A DNA stretch of 64,000 nt, taken from contig CM049318.1 in assembly GCA_026874595.1 (NCBI GenBank), positions 16,914,241 through 16,978,240 of the forward strand, read 5' to 3'. Numbering within the stretch: the stretch's first letter is position 1; every line of letters starts with the position of its first letter. The notes beneath the pieces were generated by a model. That model was given only the letters and a program-made list of their open reading frames with translations. It did no database searches and was not told the origin of the DNA. Shown piece after piece: positions 32,441-44,848 of this stretch. A program made the position numbers and the translations under genes. Source of the DNA: Sipunculus nudus (lineage: Eukaryota; Annelida; Sipuncula; Golfingiida; Sipunculidae).

Positions 32441-35400
32441 ATATTTTTTTTTAATTATTGAGACTACACATGACAACGCCCTTGTACATATATAAGGATA
32501 CTTCATGTGATGCAACGGCGACACGGTCGGTAAATCCTTAATTGATTAATAAAACGGCGTTTACCTTTTAAATTATATTGTAAACTAAAACCCTGCCGCC
32601 TTTAACATGTCATCGTGCGCGTTCACACACATACAAAATCACACATGTAATCATGTTGCTAACCCTTGTTATAGACTACACCCTAAGCGGAGATGCAATT
32701 AAATCATTCCATGATTAGGACTGCTTGACTGCTGTTTAGGTTTATACAAAAAATCATTTAGCTGTGTGTATAAAATATGACGTAGTGTGGAAAATCTAAC
32801 AAAACGTAATCTCTATCATTATTAAAAGCAAATGCATCAATGATACTGTTTAATGACAATTTTAAACATGTTTATTGCGCAGGCCAGAAAGATGTTATAC
32901 AGTACGTGTAGGAATAAGTACGCCGCATCCGAACTTCATATGACTATATATAAAGTTGCTGATCGGCGCTAATTGGTTAACCCTGATTGTCTCTCTGTTT
33001 GTTCCTCTGCTCGTTAGATTTTCTGTCTGCTCACCTCTTATTTCAATATGTACTTTATAGGGTTTCAGTGAAATTGCAATAATTGATGAAAATTTAGCTA
33101 GACAAGTGCCGGTATACGATACTGACTGTTTTCAGAGGCAGAATAATTGCAGTATTTTGTCTAATATAAGTCTACTTTTTTGAACGTATAGTGCATTATT
33201 CGATCGAAGATGAGTAAGAGGTGGTTTCAATCTGAAGGTGGTCCTCCCCGGGTGCGGATTCAGAATCATAATTAGCCTGATATTTTGTGATATTTTGAGA
33301 TGAATGTTCTGTTTGAATTTTATATATTAGGCGCTTTTGGAGGAGTGTGCTCCCTTAATCCTTGGTTTAACTCAGTTATGGTACAAAGATTTGCGCATCT
33401 TTGGGTTACACTATTTATTGTATTTGCACCAGATACACTTTCTGTGATTTGTGCTTCAGAGTGAAAAGTAATATATTTGTCAAAAGCATGTGTCAGCTTG
33501 GCATGACTTAATCATATTATAAGCACGATAACGCCCACTTCAGTCACTGATATGAGTTCACTCACCACTTTATTATTGACAGTAGTAATCACGATAACAT
33601 TCTTCCTGGTCCGCCCAGAGCATTAATTATCTTTCTTTTGCTGACAGGAAAGCTAACAAAGACAATACTCTCATATATTTTAGATATGTGCGCACCAAGC
33701 ACAAGTCCATACTTCTGAGCTGGTAAAGCAGACCGTTTCAGATCTCTTTTGAGTACAAAACTACAATAAATTAAATTCTTTATATGGTAGAACTTGGTAA
33801 AACAAGGACAGAAATAATTAATTTTGCAGCCAGGCAGTCCATTACTTTTGCCAAATATAAAGACAGACGGATGGTCACATTTGGTTAACTATATAAAAGC
33901 CAGCTATATTTTGCATACGTTCAATTGCTCCATAGAAAGTACCTGGTACCTTTAATTATATATAAAATGCCCCATCTTTATTAGTTTTTTAACTACAGTT
34001 TAAAATAGGTAAACCTTACCAAAATGTACATGAATCGAAGTCTATCATATAAATTTTGGACACGCAAATTACTTTAGAATTTAGTATATATATAAATACA
34101 TTATTGTTGATAATTGCTGAAGTGAGGTCAACATTTAATATCCACAGTGCGCCTTTTTTTAACTGGTTTTAATGTCTGATGCTTAAACGTTATGTTTTAT
34201 TTCTGTGACGGCGGGGCACGCTGTTAATCCTTCGGCAAAGCAGGTAATATATATATGCAGGTGATCCAATTTATCCTTATTTTTCAGAACACACAAATCT
34301 TTTTTCATTTTGTTCATTTCTAATAAGCTTGATATGATAGGACATTTTATACTGCATATCTTTCAAATTAAAGTATTGCAACGAGAAAAGCAGACCCGAT
34401 ATTCTGATGAAGGTTACTGAGGTGCTTGGAAAGTTTTTACTTCCAACAGAAAATGAGGCAAAGATTAATTGTTATCAGGTGTAACTAGAGTGTTTACGGG
34501 TGATTAATTGCACTTCAAAGCTGGTCATTTCTTATAAAGTAATCTAGCGGTTTCTTTTTTATATGAACGTGACTTAGAGACAGGGACTAAGTACTGCACA
34601 GAGTCAACGGTTGGACCCACACGGAGGACATGTGGAAAGATTATAGAGACCTAAACAAAGACAGAAAGAGTGGACATATTTCACATCCGCCTATATGGTT
34701 ATGGCGGGTAAAAAACTATTCAAGAAGGGATTAAAGAAAATAGACCGTAAGACTAACTGTATGTACGTGAGTGTATGAGAGACCGAGACAGACAGACAGA
34801 CATGAAAAGACAGACGAACGGACGGACAATGAGAAATGTTCCACTGCGGTTCCTGTAAATGAATGTAGCGAGTAAATGATTAGACAGGGTAAACAGCAGT
34901 TGTGCATAGAGTCAATAAATTCTTTTGTGGAAGTGTAAGAAACCGAAAGCAAATAAATTATTGGTTGAGGTCCTTTCCCTGTTTCATGACACAGTGACTG
35001 AAATGCGATTATAGAAAAGTCAATTAACGTGATACAGGATGACACAGAGACAGAATAAAATCCTCTATATCCTTATTATTAGTGAATACATACAATAAGC
35101 TTAAAACTAATATGTATACGTATTTGTGTCTGACAGACAGGACCTCTAAGGAAATACAATAAACATAAAGCAATTTATGTTTGTTTAGTACAAACAGACA
35201 CAAGGATAGACGCGCTGATATGAAATTAAAGTACCACCTCCCTCCATGTAGATAATAGAAAATATTGACCTAAAGGCAGTGTGTGTGTGTGTATGGTTGT
35301 GTGAGGGGAAAGAATATGGGTTTTTTTATCATTTTGTAAAACCTTATCACAACTCCCTTTTCACTTCGGTCAAGCTAACAGACCTAGTATAAATGAGTAA

Positions 35401-36383
35401 GGTGAACAGGAGCTTTCACGATAACAGACTTTCGACCTTAATTTAGAATTTAGAATCAGACTTTAAAGAAAGGTATTCTTATTTGTCGACACAGGTCTAT
35501 CTCTTGTTATATACATTCGAACCAAAACTTCCTAGTACACTAGATAATAGTAGTCAGACTATTCTCGTGATTCATGCTGTATCTAGGCGTTTCCTGATCA
35601 GTCCTTGCGCGTCAGCCCTCGTCAATATATATATAGACACTATCAGTGGCCTGCATGTCTAAGACACCATGCTTACTGTGCTGAAAATACAATGTGCCAA
35701 GGTACAGTTAGTTTTTTTGGAAATGCTATCCCGGTTGTGAGCTGCTGCTAATTCTGGTAATAACGATACTGGTGTATCAAATTCGGGGAAACTGCCTTGA
35801 ATGATTAATGCATTTCATATCAAGAAGTCCCCACTGAATAAGTAAACGTCAAGATTTTATACTGCTTAGCAGATTCAAGGTTTTTTTTCTGTATGTGCGC
35901 GGATGGGTGAGATTTATGTGGAGCTTCCGCCTCCCGAACCCTTCTATACATTTGGACCAACCCTCATTCTTTGAATTATACATTTACGGATATACTGATT
36001 GTTTATATCTTTAAATTTATACAATTATGTATACGGTTATGTATAAACATACATATTTATTACCACTACCACTCTTTTCCTTCATCTGCATCCCTTTCTT
36101 TGTCTTATACATATACGTACGTACATTTTCGCCCCCCCCCCCCCATCTCTCATATACACAGTTTCATTGTCTAGGAATCCTTGTACACTGCCAAGACTAA
36201 CACTTTAGTGACCTAAAATAAAAAAAAAAAGACACAAACAAGTCTGCAGAAACCTTTACTATCTTAATATATCATTTCAACAATTATTCAAGTTCATTAA
36301 GAAATAAAGCAATAAACACTCTTAAATCTGTTTAATATGGGGTAGGAATCCACTAAAGTTCGTTTGTGTGCTATCCGTGTGCT

Positions 36384-36502
36384 TCAGTTCGATACACAAC
36401 ACTGACGATTGACCGGTCCACTGCACAGACCACGGAGATAATCACCATGGCAACGTCTTGGTAGCATTTGACATGTGCCACGTTTCTCTGTACATCTTGT
36501 GT
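36384..36502 (-). CDS. g-type lysozyme gene exon 11 (terminal Cys module)
   Basis: DTRCTEKRGTCQMLPRRCHG, then LCSGPVNRQCCVSN stop. G-T-C ... C-x-G ... L-C-x-G-P ... Q-C-C resembles a short module seen in secreted invertebrate wall hydrolases (from general knowledge). Acceptor TTCCAG. ATTAAA at 36331-36336 is a possible polyadenylation signal. Another frame is also open to a stop at 36371. Confidence 0.72.
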
Positions 36503-39500
36503 CTGGAAATAAACGAAAACAGAATATAACAACAACTGAAAAAAAACAAGAAGGTATGACAAGTCATTAGGAAGAATGGTGTGTCCACCTTATCTGTGGA
36601 TTGTATCGAAACCGTCTCATGCAAACACGCCATGATATTTGTCGAAAACATAGACTATGACACAGGTCATAATACAATGACTATATGTAAAACGGAGATG
36701 AGTGAGGTTTATTCGGAGATATTCTTATTTCATAATAAATGCAAATACTGTTATACTTAGATTTCATAGATTATTGTGCGGTCGCAAAATGAAACCACTT
36801 AGATTTCATAGATTATTGTGCGGTCGCAAAAATGATACCCTTGCGAAGCGCCCAAAATAAAGAAATTGCGAAATTTCAGCCTCGCAAATATGAAGTAAAC
36901 TCAACATAAGCGCCTTCGATATTATTGTTTCACAGATTTATAAACCAGCAGTTCATTAAACGCATATTAACCTCCTCTATTCCTCCTCTTGTCCGTCTCC
37001 ACCAGATGATAAACTCGGTTCTGGCTGTTGAAGACTCGTGTGTAAAATCCCTTGCACCTCCCCCTGGAATTTGCGGAACACTTGCATATGACGTCACCGA
37101 CACGTGACCTCAGAAGCGTTAGATGTTGAAAGTAGAACATGGGGACCAGAATATCCTTCTTCTCCGACCATAGGTTGTTCATAAAATCAGGGGTCAAGGT
37201 AGGGTAACCATCCAAGGAAAATCCCCGGTATAGGAGCATCCCGAGATCACCATGGTTACAGATCCCTGCTTCCTCCAGACATGCTTGCCTTTGACGTGAT
37301 AGCTCGATGTAAAACTCATTACAGCGTACACTAGATCTATCGGTGATCGGCAGTATCACGTTCATAAGGCATCTCTGGTACTTGGAAACGAACTCCCATA
37401 TCTGTTAAAAATCACTGGTCGAATAATGGTTGCAGGGAATGTTCGAGTCCTGTCGTCCAAAGTAGGACGTAGTCAATTGATTAAAGATCCGTTTAACTCG
37501 AATCGTAATACTTTTAACCCATATAATGTGTTAATAATGTGTGTATTTTTATCTTTTTTTTATTTTCTACGGGAATTCCCTTTTTTTGTCTATTCATCAA
37601 TATCATAATATGATAACATTTGCAGGACTATGATAAGAAACTAGGTTAGGCTCTGTAAGTTGCATGCTTTAAAAAATATATACCAAGAAACGAAAGAATT
37701 GTACCTACATATCAAAATATTAATCCTTTTTTTCCATAAAATGAATAGATACCCAAAACTATTTAGGATTATATCTGCCTCACACAAATTGAACGAAACG
37801 CACGTTGGTGTACATAGTTCTACTTAACATACGATTCTACTAAACATACGATTCATATAAACATTTACACCTTATCTTGTGTCAAATGTATCATATAACA
37901 TTACCTGATCATTGTACACACTGCTCCGCTCAAGTTCTCTACAATGCGTAAGTTCAAAATGGAGGATGTGGCTGTATTTTACGTCATCCCGGCACTGGTG
38001 TCGTCTGTCCACACATTCATAGAAACCACAGTCCCCATTGGCTGCCAGCTCGTCACATGACTCCGTCGCTACCATAGAGAAACATAATAAATATAATAAT
38101 ATGATAATATGATTTTATTTTTTTCCCTGGAATCAATTAAAATGTAAACGTTTAAACATTTTTACATATATTAATATATAGAAGGACCATGATCATCATT
38201 AATACTGCCTAAAAACGCTTTACTTACACATTTGTCTAAGTAAATAACTGTACATAATACCAGTTCATTTTTTTTATTTCATGTCTTTGGGACTTCAAAA
38301 TAAAAGATAATTTATGTGGGCGATTCCTGTATATTGTAAGTATATGTATAAGTCTTAAGTATATTTTAAGAATCGAGTTCCATGTAAGCATACAAACATG
38401 GATAGCAAACACATAGATAGTGTTTCCCGTACCATCAAGATGAATTAAAACGTACCATTAAGTGGCTGATGGGGCTCGTCCAGTAGTATGTTGTTAATCA
38501 CCCCCAGAAAAGAATCAACTGTACTTTCAGGTATGACAGGTTGGTCTGTATGATGATGGTTCACACAGGCCCGCGCTGTTTCTATCACCTGTAAGTAAAA
38601 AAAAATACATATACACAGCATACACCACTATCATGAAACATTTTTTAGGTCTACCCTTCCCCATGATATACATGCACACATGTTAGGGTACAGCCGGGCC
38701 CTTGAGCTATGTTTTCTAAATAAATCCCTCAGGAATATGTTTTTCAACGAACGGTTTAGATACGAGTGTCGACTTTGCAACTAACCATATTTACATAGAG
38801 TCATACTATACTGCTCTCTATTATGACGTAACGCAGGCTGTCTCAGAGCAAACTGCTGCCTCAAAAGAGCTCATAACGTTAGTAAGGCAAGGTTGCACTG
38901 TATGAGACACGGTTATATATACAAACTACTTTGCGTTTTATTCTGCTCTTTATTAACATGACTTATGTTGCTCCGTAACTACAACCTATATATGCTTGCA
39001 TTTGCTGTAATTGATTGATTTATCTTCTCTTAGTTATATATCATGGTCTGGAATAAAGTATGTTCATTAAATTGTTATTTAAGATAAAACAGCAGAATCT
39101 GTGGTAACTAACCTAAACAAAGTACAGTGGACACCCCACAATTACGACCATCCCGGGGACTGAGCAAAGTGGTTGTAATTTAGGGGTGGTCGTATTTGTG
39201 AACCTCTTACATTGGTCGCATATAACACGCCGATGTTCAATGTATATCAGTGTGTATCTATTTTGTATATCGGTAATGTGAATTGCATTACTTTGCGGGG
39301 ACCCTTATTTTGAATGTTTTTTGTTTATCGCTGAATAGAAAATAATTTTTTATATATATTTATTCATGATAAAAAATCAATATACATGTACACATACGTT
39401 TTACTAAAGATTAACACATAATTACACATCAGGCAACACGAAAACAATATTAAGCTCTCATCCCCGCAGGTACAGGTAGCTGTAATCCAGGTGATCAATG

Positions 39501-42500
39501 AGGGCTAATTAGCATCGCTAGCCCAAAACCCCAGGGCAGTTGGCCATACACACCGGTTCATAAAGTAATCAGGCTGACGGTTACCCTCTTTAATCTATTA
39601 CTTAATCTGCAACGAGTCTCGGCACGGACGAATCAGGAAGATATGCGGGACCAATTAACACTCGGGTTGGGAAACTTTGTCACCCTCTTTGATCTTTCGT
39701 TAAGGCGCCTGTGATAAATGACACAGGTGGTCGCATTAGCGGGGTCGCATAAGCGCTAGGGCAAGGAGATCTTGTCATAATTCTGAATTCAGGGGAGGTC
39801 GTAATTTTGAGTTATTTATAAACATTTAAAAAAATCGGGACCAACCAAAGTGGTCGTAATTGTGGGGTGGTCGCAACTGTGGGTTGGTCGCAAGGCGAGG
39901 TCCCACTGTATATCCAATACAAAAAAACTATATTTTTATCATTTGTTTTACACACACCTGTTGGAGTGCCAGGAGTTTGTCTGCCTCTGTAAACCCCGCC
40001 TCCTGGAATATCTGGATGAATGGCTCCCAGTTCGTTTCCTCTCCTAGGATGTTAGAACAGAAGCCGTGCTGGACGTAACAGGTCACGTGGTCCGTCAGAG
40101 CTGTCTCCTTCATCGTCTCACACTTCCTCCCCGGATTGGCGTGGAAGACCAGTGACCCTCGCATCATGCATCCAGACACGTTGTCCAGCCACGCTTTACC
40201 CTGAAAAAAAAAATTATATAAAATTTAACACTGTTATATATTATTTTTCATGTTTGACATGAAGACTACCCAAAAATTTGTGAACAATAACTAATTAAAC
40301 TGATGAATTAATACAATGATTAATATAAATTAATTACATATTTGAACACTTATTATTCTATTATTTTTTTGTACAAACATGTCGATATTGACTAAAATCT
40401 ATTATTATTAACAACAAAATCAATATATATTTTATTCTGTTATTTGTTTTATTGGTACCGTCACAATACATGTTTTTTTTATATATCGTATATTTTTTAA
40501 TATGTCCAGTTCTGTTCGGCTCTTTGCATAATTTTAAAATAAATCATTGAATATATGAAAGATACCTAAAACATTACCTACAAGTTATTCAAGACACATT
40601 ATCCGAGTAAATGACATTTGTCAATGTTTAGAGCCTTGAGACATTACATGGTACATGTATTTTCTTTGTTGAAATACTAAATCTGAGCGAGAAACTGCAA
40701 TCAACATAGAAGGTAATACCACATATCACGATTCTGTTAAGCTTATCGAGACTATTAGTATTACAAATGTTTGTGGCACGTTTAATTTGCTTATTCAAGT
40801 TTTGAACACCCTGCAACAAACATGCATTTCTAATTTAACATGATGATTTTGATTTGACTTCACCTTATTTTTTAACCCTGATCGTTTGTCATGTGCCGTC
40901 CTACAGAACTTATCACCGTACCCTACAGCGTAACCGTCCTCTCCGCACGGGCTGTGCTGCTCCAGGCACTGGTAGAACCGGCAGTCCCTAGCTGCTGCCA
41001 GTCCATCCAAACTACATGTGCCTCCACCGGCAGCCCTAGTAAAATAATGCTTATTCTTTACTGAGAGGATTACACATAGCCGAATGTTTCAGGATATTAA
41101 ACAAAGGACATTTCCTCAGTTACGAATGATAAAATTTAAAAAAAAACTAGGAATTTTGTGTAAATTCTTAACTAAAGGTTTTAAGTATAACGTATTTATG
41201 CCAGCAGGTCAGTGGTGTCATTATATTACTAAACACTAAAACAAAGGCTTGTTCAGGAAAGAAACAAATACTCCTGAAAAGTCCAAGCTAACATTCAGCT
41301 GCAGAAAAAAAAAATTATTAGATTCAGCAATATATTAAACAAATTAAGTTGAACTACTAGATGGCCACATATCTACTCCTCCAATGCTTTACAATGGGTT
41401 CCATTTATTTATATACTAAATCTTGTCATATTTTGCAGGACAAAAAAAAATAATTAAAATAAGGTCAGTACCATGGTCGCGTCTTTATCAAATGCTGTGC
41501 TCGGACGACAACATCATTAGCGAAATCACCACCTGTCGTACTCGAGTCAATGTCGTTCAGGTTTCCAACGTTTTGTATTCCGGTGTTATACGCGGCAATG
41601 CCTCCTGTTATAAAAAAGGCATTAGGAGAAATTACAGTGGCATATGAATAAATGTGCAACGTAGTTGATCAAAAGTACATCATTATTAAAGAAAGCATCA
41701 TGTTTATATACAATGTACTCATACACTATATTATTTTATGGATCCGTTAGTTTTCCAGTTGTTAATAATTATGTAATTTTATTTCATTAAAACTTTGCAG
41801 AGTTATATTTGAAAAAAAAAATATAGACATGATTCACTTCTGGAAAAGAAGTTGGATGGGTATAAATAAACAACTACAGCAAAAAGCAAGTGTTCCGTAA
41901 ATGAAGTTCAATTGATCTAACAGAATAAGGTCCCGTTTAGCCAAAGAGCGCGGGTAGCTAATCCAAATGGCGATTATTTCATAAATGTATAGGAATAAGT
42001 GTGTCACAAAAGGTAACCTTACCAAGAAGTAGTGTTTCCGGTGACCACCCAGCATCCTCTTCGTGTTGATGACGTACCTCCTCTAAGCGACTCACCAGCT
42101 GTTTTCGGACCATCATGTCAATGTGTTCACAGCTGTTCCATTCGTGGATTAAGCATCCAGACCTCAGCCGGGAGTTCTTTACGTCACACTTTGTCAACAG
42201 ATAATTACACTGTCATAAAGCAGTTTGAGCCTATGCATTGGAGCCAGGTGTTAGGCAAAACGATTCACTGTCTTTTTCAGTAAAAGCTAATAGCATGCTA
42301 AGCCATTCTCTTAAATAATCATCTCCCCCGATATATTATTACGAGGTACACAACACCCCGAATTCAAATTTTATACTTCGTTTTAAAAGAAAATTGTAGA
42401 AAAGCTATTCAAAAACATTCAACAAAAATGTTCTTTCCTGGAGTCTCAAAACTCCTTCAAGTAGACCACTATTCCAACTTATTCCATCTGATATATGTTT

Positions 42501-44408
42501 GTCGGGCCAGAATGTACACAAGCAACAAAAAACTGGAACTGAAGAACTGAGTGTGAAAGTACAAAAATAGCTGAACAGCACTATGTATACCCCAGTGATA
42601 CCATTAATGAAATGACAAATGTTGATTAACAACCAAATCAGATACCTGTAGGATACCGTAGGCACAGCGGCCATCTTGACAGAGAGGACACGATGAAGTG
42701 CCACACCGGTCAGGGATACGCTCACCCCACCCACCCGTCAGCCGTCTACCACCACCTGATTCCCGACTTGCCAGGGCCGCGATTAATGCTGGGTGAATAC
42801 CTGAAAACAGTTTAAATCTATTTGAAGAAAAAAATAATTTTAGCAACGTCGTAACTTCATGTTTCAATAAGTCGATTAACCAAGGGAGACCTGGTACATG
42901 CACCACCGAAACTACATCTTTGGGAAGAAATCATTACATTCATGATCCTAATTACCAAGACTGAGATATATGCAGCCCTTTTGTCTTGAGATTTTTATAC
43001 TTCAGTTAACAGTTCCCTTTCACTTTGCACAAATTAAAACATATATTTTGAATACAATTAACTTGTTAACGTATAAAACTTTTTTTTTCAGAAAAAATCA
43101 ACAGGTATCCAATTTAAGATACAATTGGTGTAAGCAAGAAGAGTTTTAAAAACATTACAATAACAACAGCGTTTTATATATTAATTTATTCACACACTTA
43201 CGATATTATAAACCATAACATGCTTTAGAAAAGGTTTGGAAATATCCCTACAGCTTACAGATGTAAAATATAATCGCCTGAAAAAAAACTCACAATTTCG
43301 TCTTCCGACAACTTCGAAACAATCTGCCATAGCGTCCAACTCATCACGGTCATCGTCTACCATTATTTGGGAGGCCTTAATACCTTCAAAAACATAAAAG
43401 GAATCGGATCAAGATGATTTAAATTTAAATATGAAAAAGTGCATCTTTTTATATCTCTTTTTTTTCCAACATGTGCTTGCCTAGCATGTTAGGGGCGTAT
43501 ATTACCAGTTAACCATTTACAGGCGGAATAAGCTCGGGCACTTGAGATAGAGTGTTGTTGGAGGGGGTGTGCCCCGACCAGGGTATGGGAAATTAAATTC
43601 ATAAAGTTGTAAATAATAATAAAGTGTATAATTATAACTTGAGCAGGTTTGAATCTTGTCCTAGGAATCTGAACCTCGGGGATAGTGCTGCTGTTACCAA
43701 TAAAAGCATATTATCAAATATTAAAAAAAGGCAAAATGACGCCACTAATAAGGGTAAAATATTAATGTAACGGTATTTGAAAAGCTAAGGCTCAATCGAA
43801 AAATAAATATATAAATTTTCCTCTGACCTATGGTTAGCTATTTGATGTGTAGACAATTGGCTTGTCTAATGGTAATATACAACCCAAAAATATAATTCAG
43901 ATGTGAATGATGTTCCAGATAATACTGACAGAAGTAATAATATCAGGAACCTTCTTAAATAAAGAACCTTATTATTATTAGAGTCGGCTGTACCTAAATT
44001 ATACGTAAACTATGTTGCTGAAACTTATTTACTATGGTTGTATAAAAATGAAATATCACCTGTGTACACCAAGCCATATTGACGTGACGTCAGAACTGAA
44101 GCACCCAGTGCCGACAAACGGGCGATGTCACCATAGCAATCATACAGGCCTGGTGATGCCCTGGACACGGGCCCTTAAGCAGGTAAATTTATGTAAAAAG
44201 TTTTTATGGATGTCCTTGTACATTTCTGTCAAAATATATTTCTCTACTTTTATGTTCAGATAAATGTTTACATATATGTGAATTCATTTATTTGTCATTT
44301 AATTAAATACGATAAAAATGGAAAGCATTCAAAGAAAAACAATTACGAACATATGTTTAAAAATCAGTAAGATTAAATAATCTGACATAATAGCATGGAC
44401 CTTGTACA

Positions 44409-44466
<58 letters not shown>

Positions 44467-44848
44467 ATTTATATATATGCATTATAGAACTAATTTTTCC
44501 AGCTCTACATAATTCATATTTTACATATCATTTATAACTGACACGAGAAATATTCTTATTTTTTTCTATATGAGATGCATAGTTGAAAGATTATTAGGGC
44601 GAAAATACAAGTATTTTGATGGCATTGTCTTGAAAATGAATGAATATTCGTTTTATCACCGCCAAAAAGGTGAAACCGCCCCTATGAAATCTGAAATAAG
44701 GCCAATGAAAGATAGGAAGTATGCCTGCTGATAAAAAATATAACATACGAAAGGAACCAATATAGTTTAGTATAACTGATTAAAGTGTCAACTCACCAAA
44801 CGTTATGAAAGAGGCTAGAATCAGCTGGAGCATCATGTTGTAAGGCAT
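36384..44848 (-). CDS. Secreted goose-type lysozyme with two stanniocalcin-like modules and C-terminal Cys module, 11 exons
   Basis: 618 codons plus stop. Signal peptide MPYNMMLQLILASFITFG, then a goose-type lysozyme domain (about 30-198): IHPALIAALASRESGGG with catalytic-type Glu61, GGWGE, YGILQCD, GGIAAYNTG and DFANDVVVRAQHL. G-type lysozymes cleave peptidoglycan between MurNAc and GlcNAc. A 20-residue insert with four Cys sits between GWGE and YGILQ, and the Asp of GWGD is Glu. Residues 199-381 and 382-579 are two copies of a module whose cysteine spacing (C-x-F-Y-x-C-(L/V)-(E/D) ... C ... C-x-(M/L)-M ... G-(F/I)-C) resembles stanniocalcin. The last 38 residues are a compact Cys-rich module ending in QCCVSN. 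All joins keep phase. Likely an antibacterial secreted or haemolymph protein; the role of the added modules is unknown. Confidence 0.87.
36765..36832. repeat. Tandem duplication
   Basis: TAGATTTCATAGATTATTGT followed by GCGGTCGCAAAA occurs twice in direct order, period about 42 bp, in the intron between lysozyme exons 10 and 11. Confidence 0.85.
36972..37401 (-). CDS. g-type lysozyme gene exon 10 (module 2, second half)
   Basis: IWEFVSKYQRCLMNVILPIT ... CLEEAGIC ... VICKCSANSRGRCKGFYTR. Mirrors exon 7. Donor GAG|GTTAAT; without this splice the frame hits TAA one codon later at 36967-36969, so a shorter isoform is possible. Confidence 0.82.
37905..38068 (-). CDS. g-type lysozyme gene exon 9 (stanniocalcin-like module 2, first half)
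   Basis: ATESCDELAANGDCGFYECV ... HCRELERSSVYNDQ. Same C-D/S-x-L-A ... D-C-x-F-Y-x-C pattern as exon 6, so the module is duplicated. Acceptor GGTAG, donor CAG|GTAATG. Confidence 0.87.
38456..38588 (-). CDS. g-type lysozyme gene exon 8
   Basis: VIETARACVNHHHTDQPVIP ... DEPHQPLN. Closes module 1 with a last Cys. Acceptor TACAG, donor G|GTACGT, phase 1. Confidence 0.85.
39125..39908. mobile_element. TA-flanked MITE-like element, CAGTGG ends
   Basis: Left TA-CAGTGGACACCCCACAATTACGACC, right complement of CAGTGGGACCTCGCC then TA; inner GTGGTCGTAATT(G) occurs inverted at both ends. About 784 bp, no ORF, in the intron between lysozyme exons 7 and 8. Confidence 0.65.
39958..40200 (-). CDS. g-type lysozyme gene exon 7 (stanniocalcin-like module 1, second half)
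   Basis: GKAWLDNVSGCMMRGSLVF ... TCYVQHGFCSNI ... KLLALQQ. G-K-x-W/F ... C ... C-Y ... C follows the stanniocalcin core. Acceptor TTTCAG, donor CAG|GTGTGT, phase 0. Confidence 0.88.
40864..41035 (-). CDS. g-type lysozyme gene exon 6 (stanniocalcin-like module 1, first half)
   Basis: WAAGGGTCSLDGLAAARDC, then RFYQCLEQHSPCGEDGYAVG and YGDKFCRTAHDK. C-x-F-Y-x-C-L-E-x-x-x-x-C resembles stanniocalcin C-G-A-F-x-C-L-E. Acceptor CTAG, donor AAG|GTGAAG. Confidence 0.88.
41472..41604 (-). CDS. g-type lysozyme gene exon 5
   Basis: GGIAAYNTGIQNVGNLNDID, then GGDFANDVVVRAQHLIKTRP. G-G-I-x-A-Y-N-x-G and the Y/F-A-N-D-V-V-x-R-A-Q helix are diagnostic of g-type lysozyme. Acceptor AACAG, donor TG|GTACTG. 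Confidence 0.93.
42023..42188 (-). CDS. g-type lysozyme gene exon 4
   Basis: CDVKNSRLRSGCLIHEWNSC ... WSPETLLLG. The Asp after ILQC matches the family M-Q-V-D position. Acceptor AAAG, donor G|GTAAGG, phase 1. Confidence 0.85.
42646..42800 (-). CDS. g-type lysozyme gene exon 3 (catalytic Glu)
   Basis: CIHPALIAALASRESGGG ... GGWGE ... YGILQ. Glu61 in S-R-E-S is the catalytic acid position. Contains the four-Cys insert RCGTSSCPLCQDGRC. Acceptor TTTCAG, donor CAG|GTATCT. Confidence 0.93.
43294..43383 (-). CDS. g-type lysozyme gene exon 2
   Basis: GIKASQIMVDDDRDELDAMA, then DCFEVVGRRN. Corresponds to the N-terminal helix of goose lysozyme. Acceptor TGAAG, donor T|GTGAGT, phase 1. Confidence 0.8.
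43384..44796. other. Lysozyme gene intron 1
   Basis: 1.4 kb, includes a (TA)n tract at 44412-44461. The open frame near 44012-44263 shows no family match and lies on the opposite strand. Confidence 0.6.
44797..44848 (-). CDS. g-type lysozyme gene exon 1 (signal peptide)
   Basis: ATG at 44848; MPYNMMLQLILASFITF plus one base. Hydrophobic secretion signal. Donor TTTG|GTGAGT. Confidence 0.8.

Larger units (their letters stand above)
31644..36383. other. Intergenic region between LLTP 5' end and lysozyme 3' end
   Basis: No gene supported. Contains a SINE at 32205, a CAGA-rich patch near 34785-34825 and a poly-C tract at 36131-36144. Both flanking genes are on the minus strand, so LLTP upstream control elements would lie here. 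Confidence 0.6.

Noticed and set aside
36371-36562. Alternative frame of lysozyme exon 11 (ending YRTEAHG)
   Set aside because: Open, but phase from exon 10 selects the Cys-rich frame ending QCCVSN.
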